Positions 44,556 to 57,091 are shown, numbered from the stretch's first letter. The stretch: 64,000 bases of DNA from Luteibacter sp. UNC138MFCol5.1 (GCF_900110505.1 NZ_FODZ01000004.1:137309-201308); one strand, 5' to 3'. The notes: generated by a model not told the origin, from the sequence alone. A program made the numbers and translations.

Positions 44556-45521
44556 ATGGATCCCCAGGTGGAAGCCAGCAGTGAAGAGGGGCGGGTACTG
44601 ATCGATCTCGGCGGCCACACCGCCGGTTTCGGCGCACGCCTTCGCGCGGCCCGTGAGGCCCGCGGTTACACCATCGAGGCCTGCGGCCAGGCGTTGCGCC
44701 TGCCGACGCGCCTCCTTCGCCAGCTAGAGGCTGGCGAGTACGGCGGCATCGATTACCAGGTCTACCTCGCCGGTTACCTGACCAAGTACGGCACGCACCT
44801 GGGCATCGACGAGTCCGAGATCCAGGCCGAACTGGCGCGGCACACGCCCCGCCAGCCCGAACTCGTGGTTACCGGCGGCGTCTCGCATTCGCGCTACCTG
44901 TTCGAGCGCTACCTCACGGCCGCCACCTATGTGGTGCTGACCGCGGTGATCGTCGTGCCGATGGTCTGGCTCGGCGTGCGCGGCACGCTCGATCGCGACA
45001 TGGCGCGCCTCGCGCCGCTGGATGCCGCGCCCGTGGCCCAGCAGGACGCGCCGGCACCGGCGAGCAGCAGCGCCGCGACCAGCGTCGCCAGCACCGAGAG
45101 CCGGCCGGCGCCGGTCCAGGAGCCGCGTCCCGAGGAGCAGCAGCCGCTGCTCGCCTCGATGGCGATGTTCCCGCCGCTCGATCATTCGGCGACGCGGACG
45201 CCGCTCGCGACGGCCGCCGCCGCACCCGAGGCCGCCGCCAGCGGCGCGGGTGCGCACAGCCTCAGCCTGAACCTCCCGGCCGCCAGCTGGGTGGAAGTGA
45301 CCGCCGCGGACGGTTCGCGCCTCGAATACGGCATCCTGCCCGCCGGCACGCAGAAGTCGTACCGCAGCGACAGCCCGCTGGACGTCCGCATCGGGAACGC
45401 CTCGGCCGCGCAGGTGACCGTCGATGGCCAGCCCGTGCAGCTCGATGCGTTTCGCCGCGCCAACGTGGCCCGGTTCCGCGTCGACATCCGCGACGGCAAG
45501 GCGGCACCGGTCGCCTTCTGA
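44556..45521 (+). CDS. rodZ: Cytoskeletal regulator RodZ
   Basis: A 321-residue protein. The N-terminal helix-turn-helix (about 25-90) reads ARLRAAREARGYTIEACGQALRLPTRLLRQLEAGEYGGIDYQVYLAGYLTKYG. One transmembrane segment lies at about 135-155 (TYVVLTAVIVVPMVWLGV), followed by an Ala/Pro-rich periplasmic linker and a DUF4115 domain at the end (SWVEVTAADGSRLEYGILPAG). Role: links MreB filaments to the membrane and keeps rod shape. The start at 44556 has GGGAGA upstream; an earlier in-frame ATG at 44463 overlaps the pilF stop but lacks a ribosome-binding site. Confidence 0.92.
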   Translation: MDPQVEASSEEGRVLIDLGGHTAGFGARLRAAREARGYTIEACGQALRLPTRLLRQLEAGEYGGIDYQVYLAGYLTKYGTHLGIDESEIQAELARHTPRQPELVVTGGVSHSRYLFERYLTAATYVVLTAVIVVPMVWLGVRGTLDRDMARLAPLDAAPVAQQDAPAPASSSAATSVASTESRPAPVQEPRPEEQQPLLASMAMFPPLDHSATRTPLATAAAAPEAAASGAGAHSLSLNLPAASWVEVTAADGSRLEYGILPAGTQKSYRSDSPLDVRIGNASAAQVTVDGQPVQLDAFRRANVARFRVDIRDGKAAPVAF

Positions 45522-45529
45522 TCGCCGGC

Positions 45530-45555
45530 GCGCCGCGCGTTGCACCGCGCGGCGC
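45530..45555. terminator. GC-rich hairpin after rodZ
   Basis: GCGCCGCGCG (45530-45539) pairs with CGCGCGGCGC (45546-45555) around TTGCAC. The nearest T-run (TTTT) begins about 15 bases later, so it may only pause or attenuate transcription before yfgM. The rest of the 151-base gap shows no gene. Confidence 0.45.
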
Positions 45556-45672
45556 CGCCCGGCCCCCGTCTTTTCGGGTATCCTTGCCTATTGATCCGCG
45601 CCGCCATCCCCGATGGCCGGCACGGGCTCGTTCCCACCTTGGTTTGCTGCGCGGAGCGCAGTGGGTGATTGC

Positions 45673-46323
45673 ATGGCTTTCGACATTTACGACGACTACG
45701 AGCAGGGCGAACGCGTACAGCAGTGGCTGCGCAAGAATGGCGTTTCGATCGCCGTCGGTGTCGCTCTCGGGCTGGTGCTGATCTTCGGCTGGCAGCAGTG
45801 GAAGTCGCACCGCGCGGGCCACGAACAGGCCGCCGCCGCCGAGTATTCGGCCCTGCAGCTCGCGGTCGCGCAGAGTCGTCAGAACGAGATCGACCTGCGC
45901 ACCGATACCCTGATGAAGGACTACTCGGACACCGCCTGGTCGGTCTTCGCCGCCGGCGAGCGCGCCCAGCGCAGCGTCCTGGCCGGGCAGGCGGACAAGG
46001 CCTCCGGCGACATCGAATGGGCCAAGGCCCATGCGAAGGACGAAACCCTCAAGGCCCTGGTCGAACTGAATGCCGCGCGCCTTCGCTTCGCGCAGGGCAA
46101 GCCGCAGGACACCATCGCGGCGCTCGACGCCATGCAGGGCAAGTCGTTCGTCGCGCTCTCGCAGGAACTCCGCGGCGACGCGCTGGTCAAGCTGGGACGC
46201 CCGGACGACGCACGCAAGGCCTATCAGGCGGCGATCGCCGCGATGGGCGACAGCGCACCGCAGCGCGGTGTGGTCCAAACCAAACTCGATGATCTGGCCG
46301 TGGCCGGGAAGCAGGGTGCATGA
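45673..46323 (+). CDS. yfgM: YfgM-type TPR membrane protein
   Basis: A 216-residue inner-membrane protein. The N terminus (MAFDIYDDYEQGERVQQWLRKNG) is cytosolic, one membrane segment spans about 24-42 (VSIAVGVALGLVLIFGW), and the rest is a TPR-like helical domain on the periplasmic side. Family knowledge: partner of SecYEG and PpiD, with a role in envelope protein folding. It overlaps bamB by 4 bases (ATGA). Confidence 0.92.
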   Translation: MAFDIYDDYEQGERVQQWLRKNGVSIAVGVALGLVLIFGWQQWKSHRAGHEQAAAAEYSALQLAVAQSRQNEIDLRTDTLMKDYSDTAWSVFAAGERAQRSVLAGQADKASGDIEWAKAHAKDETLKALVELNAARLRFAQGKPQDTIAALDAMQGKSFVALSQELRGDALVKLGRPDDARKAYQAAIAAMGDSAPQRGVVQTKLDDLAVAGKQGA

Positions 46324-47519
46324 AACGTTTCGTGGCAATCGCGTTGACCTCTTCGCTGGCCGTCCTGGCCGGCTGCCATTCGTTCAAGAAGGAAAACGTC
46401 GAACCGCCGACCCCGCTCGACAAGAAATTCGAGCCGACGCTCAAGGTCGACCGCCTCTGGAAATCCAGCGTCGGTGACGGCGCCGCCGAGTCCGGCGTGC
46501 GCATGCGCCCGGCCGTGGCCGACGGCGTGCTCTACGCCGCCAGCACCGACGGCAAGATCCGCGCCTTCGACGCCAATACCGGCAAGACGCTCTGGTCGAA
46601 GAGCACGCGCCAGCACGGCTGGTTCGGCTGGGGCGACGCCAAGCGCGAGGACGCCCGCTTCTCGGGTGGCCCGGGCGTGGCCGGCGACCTCCTCGCCATC
46701 GGCACGCTCGACGGCCACGTCTACGGCATGAACGCGAAGGACGGCGAACGCCGCTGGGTCGCCGAGGTCTCGTCGGAAGTCATCACCGCGCCCGCCATCG
46801 TCGGCGAGTTCGTCGTCGTCCGCTGCAACGACGGTCGTGTCTACGGCATCGATGCGAAGACCGGCGAGCGTCGCTGGGTGTACGACCAGTCGCAGGTGCC
46901 GCTCCTCAGCCTGCGCGGCAACGGCCGCCTGCTCGTCGCCAACGGCGTCGTGTTCTTCGGTAGCGATGCCGGCAAGCTCGTCGCCGTGCGCCTCGACAAC
47001 GGCGAGAAGCTCTGGGAGCAGACGCTCGCCAGCGGCGAAGGCCGCACCGAGATCGACCGTCTCGCGGATGCCGACGGCGCGCTCGTGCTCGACGGTACCT
47101 CGCTCTACGGCGCCGCCTACCATGGGCAGCTGACGTCGATCGACGGTCCGAGCGGTCGCCCGCTGTGGAACCATGCGTTCTCGACCTTCACCTCGCTCGA
47201 CGTCCACGGCAACGCCATCTACGGCGCCGACGACCAGTCGCAGGTCTACGCGTTCGACAAGTCGAGCGGCGCCAGCATCTGGAAGCAGGACGCCCTGAAG
47301 TACCGTTGGGTCACGGGCCCGGCGGCCCAGGGCAACTACGCGGTGGTGGGCGATCTCGACGGCCACATCCACTGGCTCAACGCCAGCGACGGCAGCATCG
47401 CCGCGCGCGAGCGCCTGTCCAAGAAAGCCATTCGTGCCCAGCCCCTCGTGGTGGGTGACACCGTGTACGTCGAGGATGTCGAGGGCCACATCGGCGCCTA
47501 CCGCATCCCGGCGAACTGA
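46320..47519 (+). CDS. bamB: Outer membrane assembly lipoprotein BamB
   Basis: A 399-residue lipoprotein. The signal MKRFVAIALTSSLAVLAGC has a lipobox with the Cys near residue 19. The mature part is an eight-bladed PQQ-type beta-propeller, with repeats such as GKIRAFDANTGKTLWSK, GHVYGMNAKDGERRWV and GRVYGIDAKTGERRWVY. Role: part of the BAM complex that folds outer-membrane barrels. It sits between yfgM and der as in many gammaproteobacteria. Confidence 0.96.
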   Translation: MKRFVAIALTSSLAVLAGCHSFKKENVEPPTPLDKKFEPTLKVDRLWKSSVGDGAAESGVRMRPAVADGVLYAASTDGKIRAFDANTGKTLWSKSTRQHGWFGWGDAKREDARFSGGPGVAGDLLAIGTLDGHVYGMNAKDGERRWVAEVSSEVITAPAIVGEFVVVRCNDGRVYGIDAKTGERRWVYDQSQVPLLSLRGNGRLLVANGVVFFGSDAGKLVAVRLDNGEKLWEQTLASGEGRTEIDRLADADGALVLDGTSLYGAAYHGQLTSIDGPSGRPLWNHAFSTFTSLDVHGNAIYGADDQSQVYAFDKSSGASIWKQDALKYRWVTGPAAQGNYAVVGDLDGHIHWLNASDGSIAARERLSKKAIRAQPLVVGDTVYVEDVEGHIGAYRIPAN

Positions 47520-47542
47520 TCCTCAGGAAAGATGTATCTCCC

Positions 47543-48940
47543 ATGCTACCCGTCGTCGCCCTGGTCGGCCGCCCCAATGTCGGTAAGTCGACCCTCTTCA
47601 ATGCGCTGACGCGTAGCAGGGACGCCCTCGTCGCCGATATGCCCGGCGTCACCCGCGACAGGCACTACGGTGTCTGTCGTCTCGGTCCGCGCCCTTTCGT
47701 GGTCGTGGACACCGGTGGTCTCTCCGGCAGCGACGAGGGCATCGAAGGCCTCACCGCGCAGCAGGTTCGTGCCGCGATCGCGGAAGCGAATTTGCTCGTG
47801 TTCGTGGTCGATGCCCGTGACGGCATCCTGCCGCTCGATGCCGCGATCCTCACCGAGCTCCGCCGCAGCGGCAAGCCCGTCATCGTCGTCGTCAACAAGA
47901 CCGACGGCGTGGACGAGCTCGTCGCGCTGGGCGAGTTCAGCTCGTTCGGCGTGGCCGAGACCCTGCCGATGTCGGCCGCGCACAACCGTGGCGTCGACGT
48001 CCTCGTCGCCCGCGCGATCCCGCACCTTCCGGACGACACCGACGACGACCCGGCCCTCGAAGACCAGGGCATCCGGGTGGCCATCGTGGGCCGCCCGAAC
48101 GCGGGCAAGTCGACGCTGATCAATCGCCTGCTGGGCGAGGATCGCCTCATCGTTTCCGATCTGGCGGGTACCACGCGCGATCCGATCCGAGTGCCGCTCG
48201 AGCGCGACGGCCGGCGTTACACGCTGGTCGACACCGCCGGTGTCCGTCGCCGCTCGCGCGTCGAGGAAGCCGTCGAGAAGTTCAGCGTCATCAAGACCTT
48301 GCAATCCATTGCTGCGTCGCAGGTGACGGTCGTGATGATCGACGCGCGCGAGAACCTGGCCGATCAGGACCTCACGCTCATCGGCCACGCCATCGAGGAA
48401 GGTCGCGCCCTCGTCATCGCCGTCAACAAGTGGGACGGCATGGACAGCTACCAGCGCGAGCAGACCCAGAAGGCGCTCGAGCGCCGCCTCCAGTTCGCCG
48501 AGTGGGCCAAAACCGTGTTCATCTCGGCGCTGCATGGCTCCGGCCTGCGCGAGCTGATGAAGGCCGTCATCCGCGCCCACGCCGCGGCCACCAAGGAACT
48601 GACGTCGAGCGAGCTGACCCGGACGCTGGAGAAGGCGTACGAGGCCTACCAGCCGCCGTTGGTCCGCGGCCACGCGCCGAAGCTGCGCTACGCGCATCCG
48701 GGTGGCTCCAACCCGCCGACCATCGTGATCCACGGCAGCCGCACCAAGCACATCGCGCCAGCGTATCGTCGCTACCTGGAAGGCTTCTTCCGGAAGCGGT
48801 TCCGCCTGGAGGGTACGCCGGTGCGCATCGATTTCCGCGATGGCGAGAATCCGTTCGCCGGCAAGAAGAACGTCCTGACGGAAGGGCAGCAGCGCCGCCG
48901 CCAGCGCATGATCCGTAACGCGAAGCGACGCGAGAAGTAA
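47543..48940 (+). CDS. der: Ribosome-associated GTPase Der (EngA)
   Basis: A 465-residue GTPase with two tandem G domains. P-loops are GRPNVGKST (about 8-16) and GRPNAGKST (about 182-190), each followed by a DxxG box (VDTGGL and VDTAGV) and an NKxD box (NKTD, NKWD). A C-terminal KH-like domain follows. Role: 50S subunit assembly. It is separated from bamB by 23 bases. Confidence 0.98.
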   Translation: MLPVVALVGRPNVGKSTLFNALTRSRDALVADMPGVTRDRHYGVCRLGPRPFVVVDTGGLSGSDEGIEGLTAQQVRAAIAEANLLVFVVDARDGILPLDAAILTELRRSGKPVIVVVNKTDGVDELVALGEFSSFGVAETLPMSAAHNRGVDVLVARAIPHLPDDTDDDPALEDQGIRVAIVGRPNAGKSTLINRLLGEDRLIVSDLAGTTRDPIRVPLERDGRRYTLVDTAGVRRRSRVEEAVEKFSVIKTLQSIAASQVTVVMIDARENLADQDLTLIGHAIEEGRALVIAVNKWDGMDSYQREQTQKALERRLQFAEWAKTVFISALHGSGLRELMKAVIRAHAAATKELTSSELTRTLEKAYEAYQPPLVRGHAPKLRYAHPGGSNPPTIVIHGSRTKHIAPAYRRYLEGFFRKRFRLEGTPVRIDFRDGENPFAGKKNVLTEGQQRRRQRMIRNAKRREK

Positions 48941-48966
48941 GCGTCGCCCTCGTCGAGGAGCCTCGC

Positions 48967-50136
48967 ATGACCGAACACCTCAACCGTGACCGCTGGCTGG
49001 CCGAGCTCCGGTCCCGCGTTCCGGAAGTGACCGTTACCGAGGCGCTCGCCCGGCAACTGGGTGGCGCGCTGCTGGTCGACGTGCGGGAGGACAACGAGCG
49101 CGCCACGGGTTCCCCGGCCGGCGCGCTCGGCCTGTCGCGCGGTTATCTCGAACTCCGCATCGAACAGTCCGAGCCGGACCGCGGGCGCGACATGCTCCTG
49201 CTGTGCGGCAGCGGTCAGCGCTCGCTGCTGGCCGCCGACACGCTGCAACGCATGGGTTACCGCCGGGTGTCGTCGGTCGCCGGCGGCATGGGCGCATGGA
49301 AGGCGGCCGGGCTGCCGGTTACGGCCGGCGCGCTCGACGGCGACGCCGCCGAGCGTTACGCGCGCCAGATGCTGCTGCCGCAGGTCGGCGAAGCAGGGCA
49401 GGCGAAGCTCGCGGCGGCGCGCATCGTCGTCATCGGCGCGGGCGGACTCGGCGCGCCCGCCTTGCTCTACCTCGCCGCCGCGGGCGTCGGTCATATCACG
49501 GTCGTCGACGACGATCGCGTCGAGCGATCCAACCTGCATCGTCAGGTGATCCACGCCGATCCGCGCGTGGGGATGGGCAAGGCCGAGTCCGCGCGTCTGA
49601 CCTTGTCGGCCCTGAATCCGCGCGTGAAGGTGACGACGATCGTCGATCGCCTGCGCGCGGAAAATGTCGAAGAGCTCATCCGGGATCACGACGTGGTGAT
49701 CGACGGCGCCGACAACTTCGCCACGCGCTATCTGCTGGCCGCCGCGACGCGGCGCCTCGGCATCCCCATGGTCTACGCCGCCATCGAGCGGTTCACGGGG
49801 CAGGCGAGCGTCTTCGATCCGCGACGCGACGATTCGCCGTGCTATCGCTGCCTCTTCCCCGAGCCACCGTCGGCCGCCGACGCGCCGAACTGCAGCGAGG
49901 CAGGCGTGCTGGGCGTGCTTCCCGGCCTCGTCGGCATGGTGCAGGCGACCGAGGCGATGAAGCTGGTGCTCGGCCTCGGTCAGCCGCTGGTGGGGCGCTT
50001 GCTCACGTACGACGCCCTCGGCATGCGCTTTCGCGAACTGACCCTCCGCCGGGATCCGCATTGCCCCGGTTGCGGTCCGGACGCCCGGTTCGAGGGCTAC
50101 GTCGACCTCGAGCGGATGTGCGCCGCGGCCGGTTGA
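48967..50136 (+). CDS. moeB: Rhodanese-MoeB fusion adenylyltransferase
   Basis: A 389-residue protein. An N-terminal rhodanese domain (about 20-115) has the active-site loop LLLCGSGQRS. It is fused to a ThiF/MoeB adenylyltransferase (about 125-385) with the nucleotide loop IGAGGLGAPALLYL, the DDRVERSNLHRQV segment, and zinc Cys pairs in CYRCLF and CPGC. Reaction: adenylates the C-terminal Gly of MoaD-like sulfur carriers; the rhodanese part can donate sulfur. Der lies 26 bases upstream and a convergent GNAT gene 17 bases downstream. Confidence 0.92.
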   Translation: MTEHLNRDRWLAELRSRVPEVTVTEALARQLGGALLVDVREDNERATGSPAGALGLSRGYLELRIEQSEPDRGRDMLLLCGSGQRSLLAADTLQRMGYRRVSSVAGGMGAWKAAGLPVTAGALDGDAAERYARQMLLPQVGEAGQAKLAAARIVVIGAGGLGAPALLYLAAAGVGHITVVDDDRVERSNLHRQVIHADPRVGMGKAESARLTLSALNPRVKVTTIVDRLRAENVEELIRDHDVVIDGADNFATRYLLAAATRRLGIPMVYAAIERFTGQASVFDPRRDDSPCYRCLFPEPPSAADAPNCSEAGVLGVLPGLVGMVQATEAMKLVLGLGQPLVGRLLTYDALGMRFRELTLRRDPHCPGCGPDARFEGYVDLERMCAAAG

Positions 50137-50153
50137 GGGCGCTTGCGGAAGCC

Positions 50154-50732
50154 CTACGCGCCGGCGCTGATCAGGTCGCTTCTGACGACCGAGTGCATCG
50201 TCGCGTCGACGGACGATCCCTTTACCACCAGTCGCTTACGCAATACTCCTTCGAATCTCCCTCCAAGTCGTTCAGCCGTCCTGCGGCTAGGCTCGTTGCC
50301 CACGGCGACCACGATCTCGAGGCGCTCGACCCGCACCCTGTCGAAGGCGAACCCGATCCCCAGGCGTCCGGCCCGCGTGGCGATGCCGCGCCCCTGTTCC
50401 GACTGGCGAACCCAGTAACCGAGGTTCGCGAACCGCTGCTCCTTGTTTCGCTGGTTGACGCCCATGCCGCCGAGAAGGCGATCGCTGCGCGCGTCCACGA
50501 TCAGCATTTCGAAGCCGTCGGCCAGGAGCCAGTCGCGGCGACATAGGTCGAGCCACCCCCGGGCGTCGTTCGCGCCGTAGCCGGCATGGCACCAGTCCTG
50601 CCAGCGACCGACGGTGTCGACCGACTCGCGAACCGCCTCGGCGAGGGCAGCCACGTCGTCGGCACGATGTGCGCGCAGCGAAACCACACCGTCGGTGAGG
50701 TCGGTCGGGTAGGGAAGCGTCTCGATGGTCAT
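50154..50732 (-). CDS. GNAT family N-acetyltransferase (RimJ/RimL-like)
   Basis: A 192-residue acetyltransferase of the RimJ/RimL branch. Acetyl-CoA-binding motif A reads GYWVRQSEQGRGIATRAGRLGIGFAFD, and motif B includes RLEIVVAVGNEPSRRTAERLGGRFEGVLRKRL. Substrates in this branch include ribosomal protein N termini, but this one cannot be assigned. It converges with moeB. Confidence 0.87.
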   Translation of the reverse strand: MTIETLPYPTDLTDGVVSLRAHRADDVAALAEAVRESVDTVGRWQDWCHAGYGANDARGWLDLCRRDWLLADGFEMLIVDARSDRLLGGMGVNQRNKEQRFANLGYWVRQSEQGRGIATRAGRLGIGFAFDRVRVERLEIVVAVGNEPSRRTAERLGGRFEGVLRKRLVVKGSSVDATMHSVVRSDLISAGA

Positions 50733-50787
50733 GCGTCCATTCTAGGCAGGCGTCCGCGCCGCCCGCACGATGCCCGCTGCCGCGGGA

Positions 50788-51087
50788 TCGCCGATACGAT
50801 CGGCTCCCACCGGCATACCGCACGGTGCGCCTACCGAAGGGGTGGGAGCCGATCGTATCGGCGAGGGGTGCTCGCCGCATCGCGCGACACGCAGCCCCAG
50901 TCATCGGCGTGCGATGGTCGGTCCGGCAGCGCACCTACCGAAGGGGTGAGAGCCGATCGTATCGGCGAGGGGTGCTCGCCGCATCGCGCGACACGCAGCC
51001 CCAGTCATCGGCGTGCGATGGTCGGTCCGGCAGCGCACCTACCGAAGGGGTGGGAGCCGATCGTATCGGCGATGGGTGCTCGCCGGA
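50788..51087. repeat. 104-bp tandem array built on a palindromic element
   Basis: A left arm (50788-50811) pairs over 24 bases with 50841-50864. From about 50828 a 104-base unit is repeated twice (to about 51035) and begins a third time. Units 1 and 2 differ at one base (GTGGGAG versus GTGAGAG). Each unit holds CTACCGAAGGGGTG, the GAGCCGATCGTATCGGCGA palindrome, GGGTGCTCGCC and about 60 further bases. The remainder of 50733-51159 is the folD promoter region. Confidence 0.9.
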
Positions 51088-51103
51088 TCGCGCGATGTCC
51101 AGC

Positions 51104-51133
51104 CTGTCATCGTCACGCGCGATCGTCGATAAT
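51104..51133 (+). promoter_or_regulatory. Possible folD promoter
   Basis: CTGTCA (51104-51109) and GATAAT (51128-51133) lie 18 bases apart, each matching the consensus at four or five of six positions. The folD ATG is at 51160. The 104-bp repeat array ends just upstream. Confidence 0.4.
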
Positions 51134-51159
51134 GCGGCGCTTTCCGCAGGGCGAATCCC

Positions 51160-53569
<2,410 letters not shown>

Positions 53570-53602
53570 CGCCTCCGGGCGCTCGCTCCAGGTGACTTCA
53601 GG

Positions 53603-53633
53603 ACGCCCGCCACAAGTGGGCGTTCTGCTTTTT
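53603..53633 (+). terminator. Hairpin and T-run between guaB and guaA
   Basis: An imperfect stem (ACGCCCGCCAC around AA against GTGGGCGT) is followed by CTGCTTTTT ending at 53633. This may terminate or attenuate guaB transcription before guaA. Confidence 0.6.
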
Positions 53634-53692
53634 CAGGGCCGCCGCGCCGCGCGCGAGGCCCGTCCCGATCAAACAAAACCGCAGGCCGCACG

Positions 53693-55249
<1,557 letters not shown>

Positions 55250-55294
55250 GCCGACGTCCTTCGAGGACTACCGCCAGCTATCGTTTTCCCCGAT

Positions 55295-55322
55295 CCGGAT
55301 GCGGCAGCCGTGCCGCATCCGG
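55295..55322. terminator. Strong hairpin between guaA and the convergent tetR gene
   Basis: CCGGATGCGGCA (55295-55306) pairs perfectly over 12 bases with TGCCGCATCCGG (55311-55322) around GCCG. There is no long T-run on either side, but its place between convergent genes suggests bidirectional termination. Confidence 0.65.
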
Positions 55323-55364
55323 TATCAATGTCCACCGCGAAACGCCCGATCGCCGTCGTTTCCC

Positions 55365-55976
55365 TTAAAGCTCCGTCCTCAAACTGTCGAAGGCGTCCCG
55401 CAGGAAGTTGGCAACCGGTTTTCGCTGGCCGGTCTGATCCCTCCACGCCTGGAGCGCGAGTCTCATCGCACCGACGGACACCACAGCCACCATCCGAAGG
55501 GCCAACCGCCTCTCAGGCTGCCGCCAGACCTCACACAGTGTGTTGAATAGCGCCTGCTCCTGCTCCGCGTAGTACGCCTGCTTGCGGGCAAGAAGCGATT
55601 CGCTCGAACGCATCAGATTGTCCACGTCCGTCATCTGCTCGGTCGTATAGCGAGCGATGTGCTTCACCATGACATCGCGAACAGCATCGAGTGGCGGCAC
55701 ATCGGGTGATGTCTTCAGCAGATCGGCCATCAGCATGGCCAAGTCGGCGTCCTGCCAGAACAGGATGACGTCTTCCTTCGACTTGAAATACGAGAAAAAC
55801 GTGCGGCGCGAGATGCCAGCCGCAGCCGCGATGGCGTCAAGCGTCGTGCCTTCGTAGCCGTTGGCGAGGAACAGGCGCTGGCCGACCTCGGCGATGCGCT
55901 GACGTGTTTCGCGACGCTTGCGTTCCCGCAAGCCTTCTGTGGGTGCTGTACCTGCGGGAGGCAAGATTCCTGACAT
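55365..55976 (-). CDS. TetR-family transcriptional repressor
   Basis: A 203-residue TetR regulator. The helix-turn-helix domain (about 25-72) reads IAEVGQRLFLANGYEGTTLDAIAAAAGISRRTFFSYFKSKEDVI. The C-terminal ligand-binding part is typical of the AcrR-type group. The start at 55976 (MSGILPP) has AGGG upstream; longer in-frame starts would place the operator sites inside the coding region. It is divergent from an SDR gene across a phased operator array, which it probably binds. Confidence 0.88.
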   Translation of the reverse strand: MSGILPPAGTAPTEGLRERKRRETRQRIAEVGQRLFLANGYEGTTLDAIAAAAGISRRTFFSYFKSKEDVILFWQDADLAMLMADLLKTSPDVPPLDAVRDVMVKHIARYTTEQMTDVDNLMRSSESLLARKQAYYAEQEQALFNTLCEVWRQPERRLALRMVAVVSVGAMRLALQAWRDQTGQRKPVANFLRDAFDSLRTEL

Positions 55977-55998
55977 TCCGATGCCCTGTTGCATGACC

Positions 55999-56051
55999 GC
56001 ACCAAGTGCATTAAAGTTAGCACTCAGTGCATATTTACATGCACCTAGTGT
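55999..56051. promoter_or_regulatory. Three phased operator sites between tetR and the SDR gene
   Basis: GCACCAAGTGC (55999-56009), GCACTCAGTGC (56020-56030) and GCACCTAGTGT (56041-56051) share the 11-bp form GCAC-N3-GTGC. Their starts are exactly 21 bases apart, two helical turns. A -10-like TATATT (56051-56056) touches the last site. Confidence 0.8.
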
Positions 56052-56080
56052 ATATTCCGTTTCCTCGGCAGGCAAGGATC

Positions 56081-56995
56081 ATGAGCTCCTGGACAGTCTC
56101 CGACATCCCTTCCCAACGCGGCCGTACGGCGGTCGTCACCGGTACTGGCGGCCTTGGCTTCCACGACGCGCTGGCGCTAGCCCGTGCCGGTGCGAACGTC
56201 ATCATCGCGGGTCGAAATCCGTCGAAAGGCGCGGCAGCAGTCAATCAGATTCGCCAAAGCGTTCCTACCGCGAACGTGACTTTCGGGACACTGGATCTCG
56301 CCAGCCTCGAATCCATCGAGGCGTTCAGCGAAAGCCTGCGGAGTTCGCGCGACAGCCTGGATTTGCTGATCAACAATGCCGCGGTGATGACGCCGCCGAA
56401 GCGTCAGGTGACGTCCGACGGATTCGAATTGCAGTTCGGCACGAACTACCTTGGCCACTTCGCCCTGACTGCCAAACTGCTGCCCCTGCTGCGCAAGGGC
56501 AATGAACCACGCGTGGTCAGCCTTTCAAGCGTCGCCGCTCGAAGCGGCACGATCAACTTCGATGATCTGCAAGCTCAGCGCAGCTACAGGCCGATGCGGG
56601 TTTACGGTCAATCGAAACTCGCTTGCCTGATGTTCGCTCTTGAATTGCAACGACGCAGCGATGCTGCGGGTTGGGGCATCCAGAGTATCGCCGCCCATCC
56701 CGGCATTTCACGTACCGATCTACTGCCCAATGGCGCCGGCGCCTGGAGCGCCCCGGGTATGGTCCGTCGTTACATGTGGTTCCTGTTTCAGCCGGCAGCG
56801 CAGGGCGCGTTGCCGACACTCTTCGCCGCGACTTCGCCGCAGGCTCAAGGGGGGGCCTATTACGGCCCAGACAAGCTCGGCGAAACGCGAGGCTATCCAA
56901 CCGTTGCCAGGGTTCCCCCGCAAGCACTGGATACGAGCGTCGCTGCGAGGCTGTGGATCGAGTCGGAAGCACTCACTGAAGCGGTCTTTCGATGA
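56081..56995 (+). CDS. Short-chain dehydrogenase/reductase
   Basis: A 304-residue SDR. The cofactor loop here reads VVTGTGGLGFHDALALARAG (TGxxxGxG at about 19-26). NNAA is near residue 100 and the catalytic YGQSK (Tyr-x3-Lys) near 180. The long C-terminal part resembles retinol/protochlorophyllide-type SDRs. AAGGATC precedes the ATG. It is probably repressed by the adjacent TetR through the phased sites. Base composition here is slightly less GC-rich than in the neighbouring housekeeping genes, a possible sign of later acquisition. Confidence 0.87.
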   Translation: MSSWTVSDIPSQRGRTAVVTGTGGLGFHDALALARAGANVIIAGRNPSKGAAAVNQIRQSVPTANVTFGTLDLASLESIEAFSESLRSSRDSLDLLINNAAVMTPPKRQVTSDGFELQFGTNYLGHFALTAKLLPLLRKGNEPRVVSLSSVAARSGTINFDDLQAQRSYRPMRVYGQSKLACLMFALELQRRSDAAGWGIQSIAAHPGISRTDLLPNGAGAWSAPGMVRRYMWFLFQPAAQGALPTLFAATSPQAQGGAYYGPDKLGETRGYPTVARVPPQALDTSVAARLWIESEALTEAVFR

Positions 56996-57026
56996 AGCCC
57001 CCTCGCTTGGCTAAGCGAACCCACGC

Positions 57027-57074
57027 TTGACACTTCGTCAGCTACCTTGCGATATTCGTACGGTAGCTGACGAA
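57027..57074 (+). promoter_or_regulatory. marR promoter overlapped by a 13-bp inverted repeat
   Basis: TTGACA (57027-57032) and GATATT (57051-57056) are 18 bases apart and form a plausible sigma-70 promoter. TTCGTCAGCTACC (57034-57046) and GGTAGCTGACGAA (57062-57074) are perfect inverted arms that bracket the -10, an ideal place for self-repression. Confidence 0.75.
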
Positions 57075-57091
57075 TTCGAGAGGCTGGCCGT

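Noticed and set aside
50788-51087. Tandem repeats as a CRISPR array
   Set aside because: The 104-bp unit is repeated whole with no variable spacers and contains a REP palindrome; no cas genes are present.
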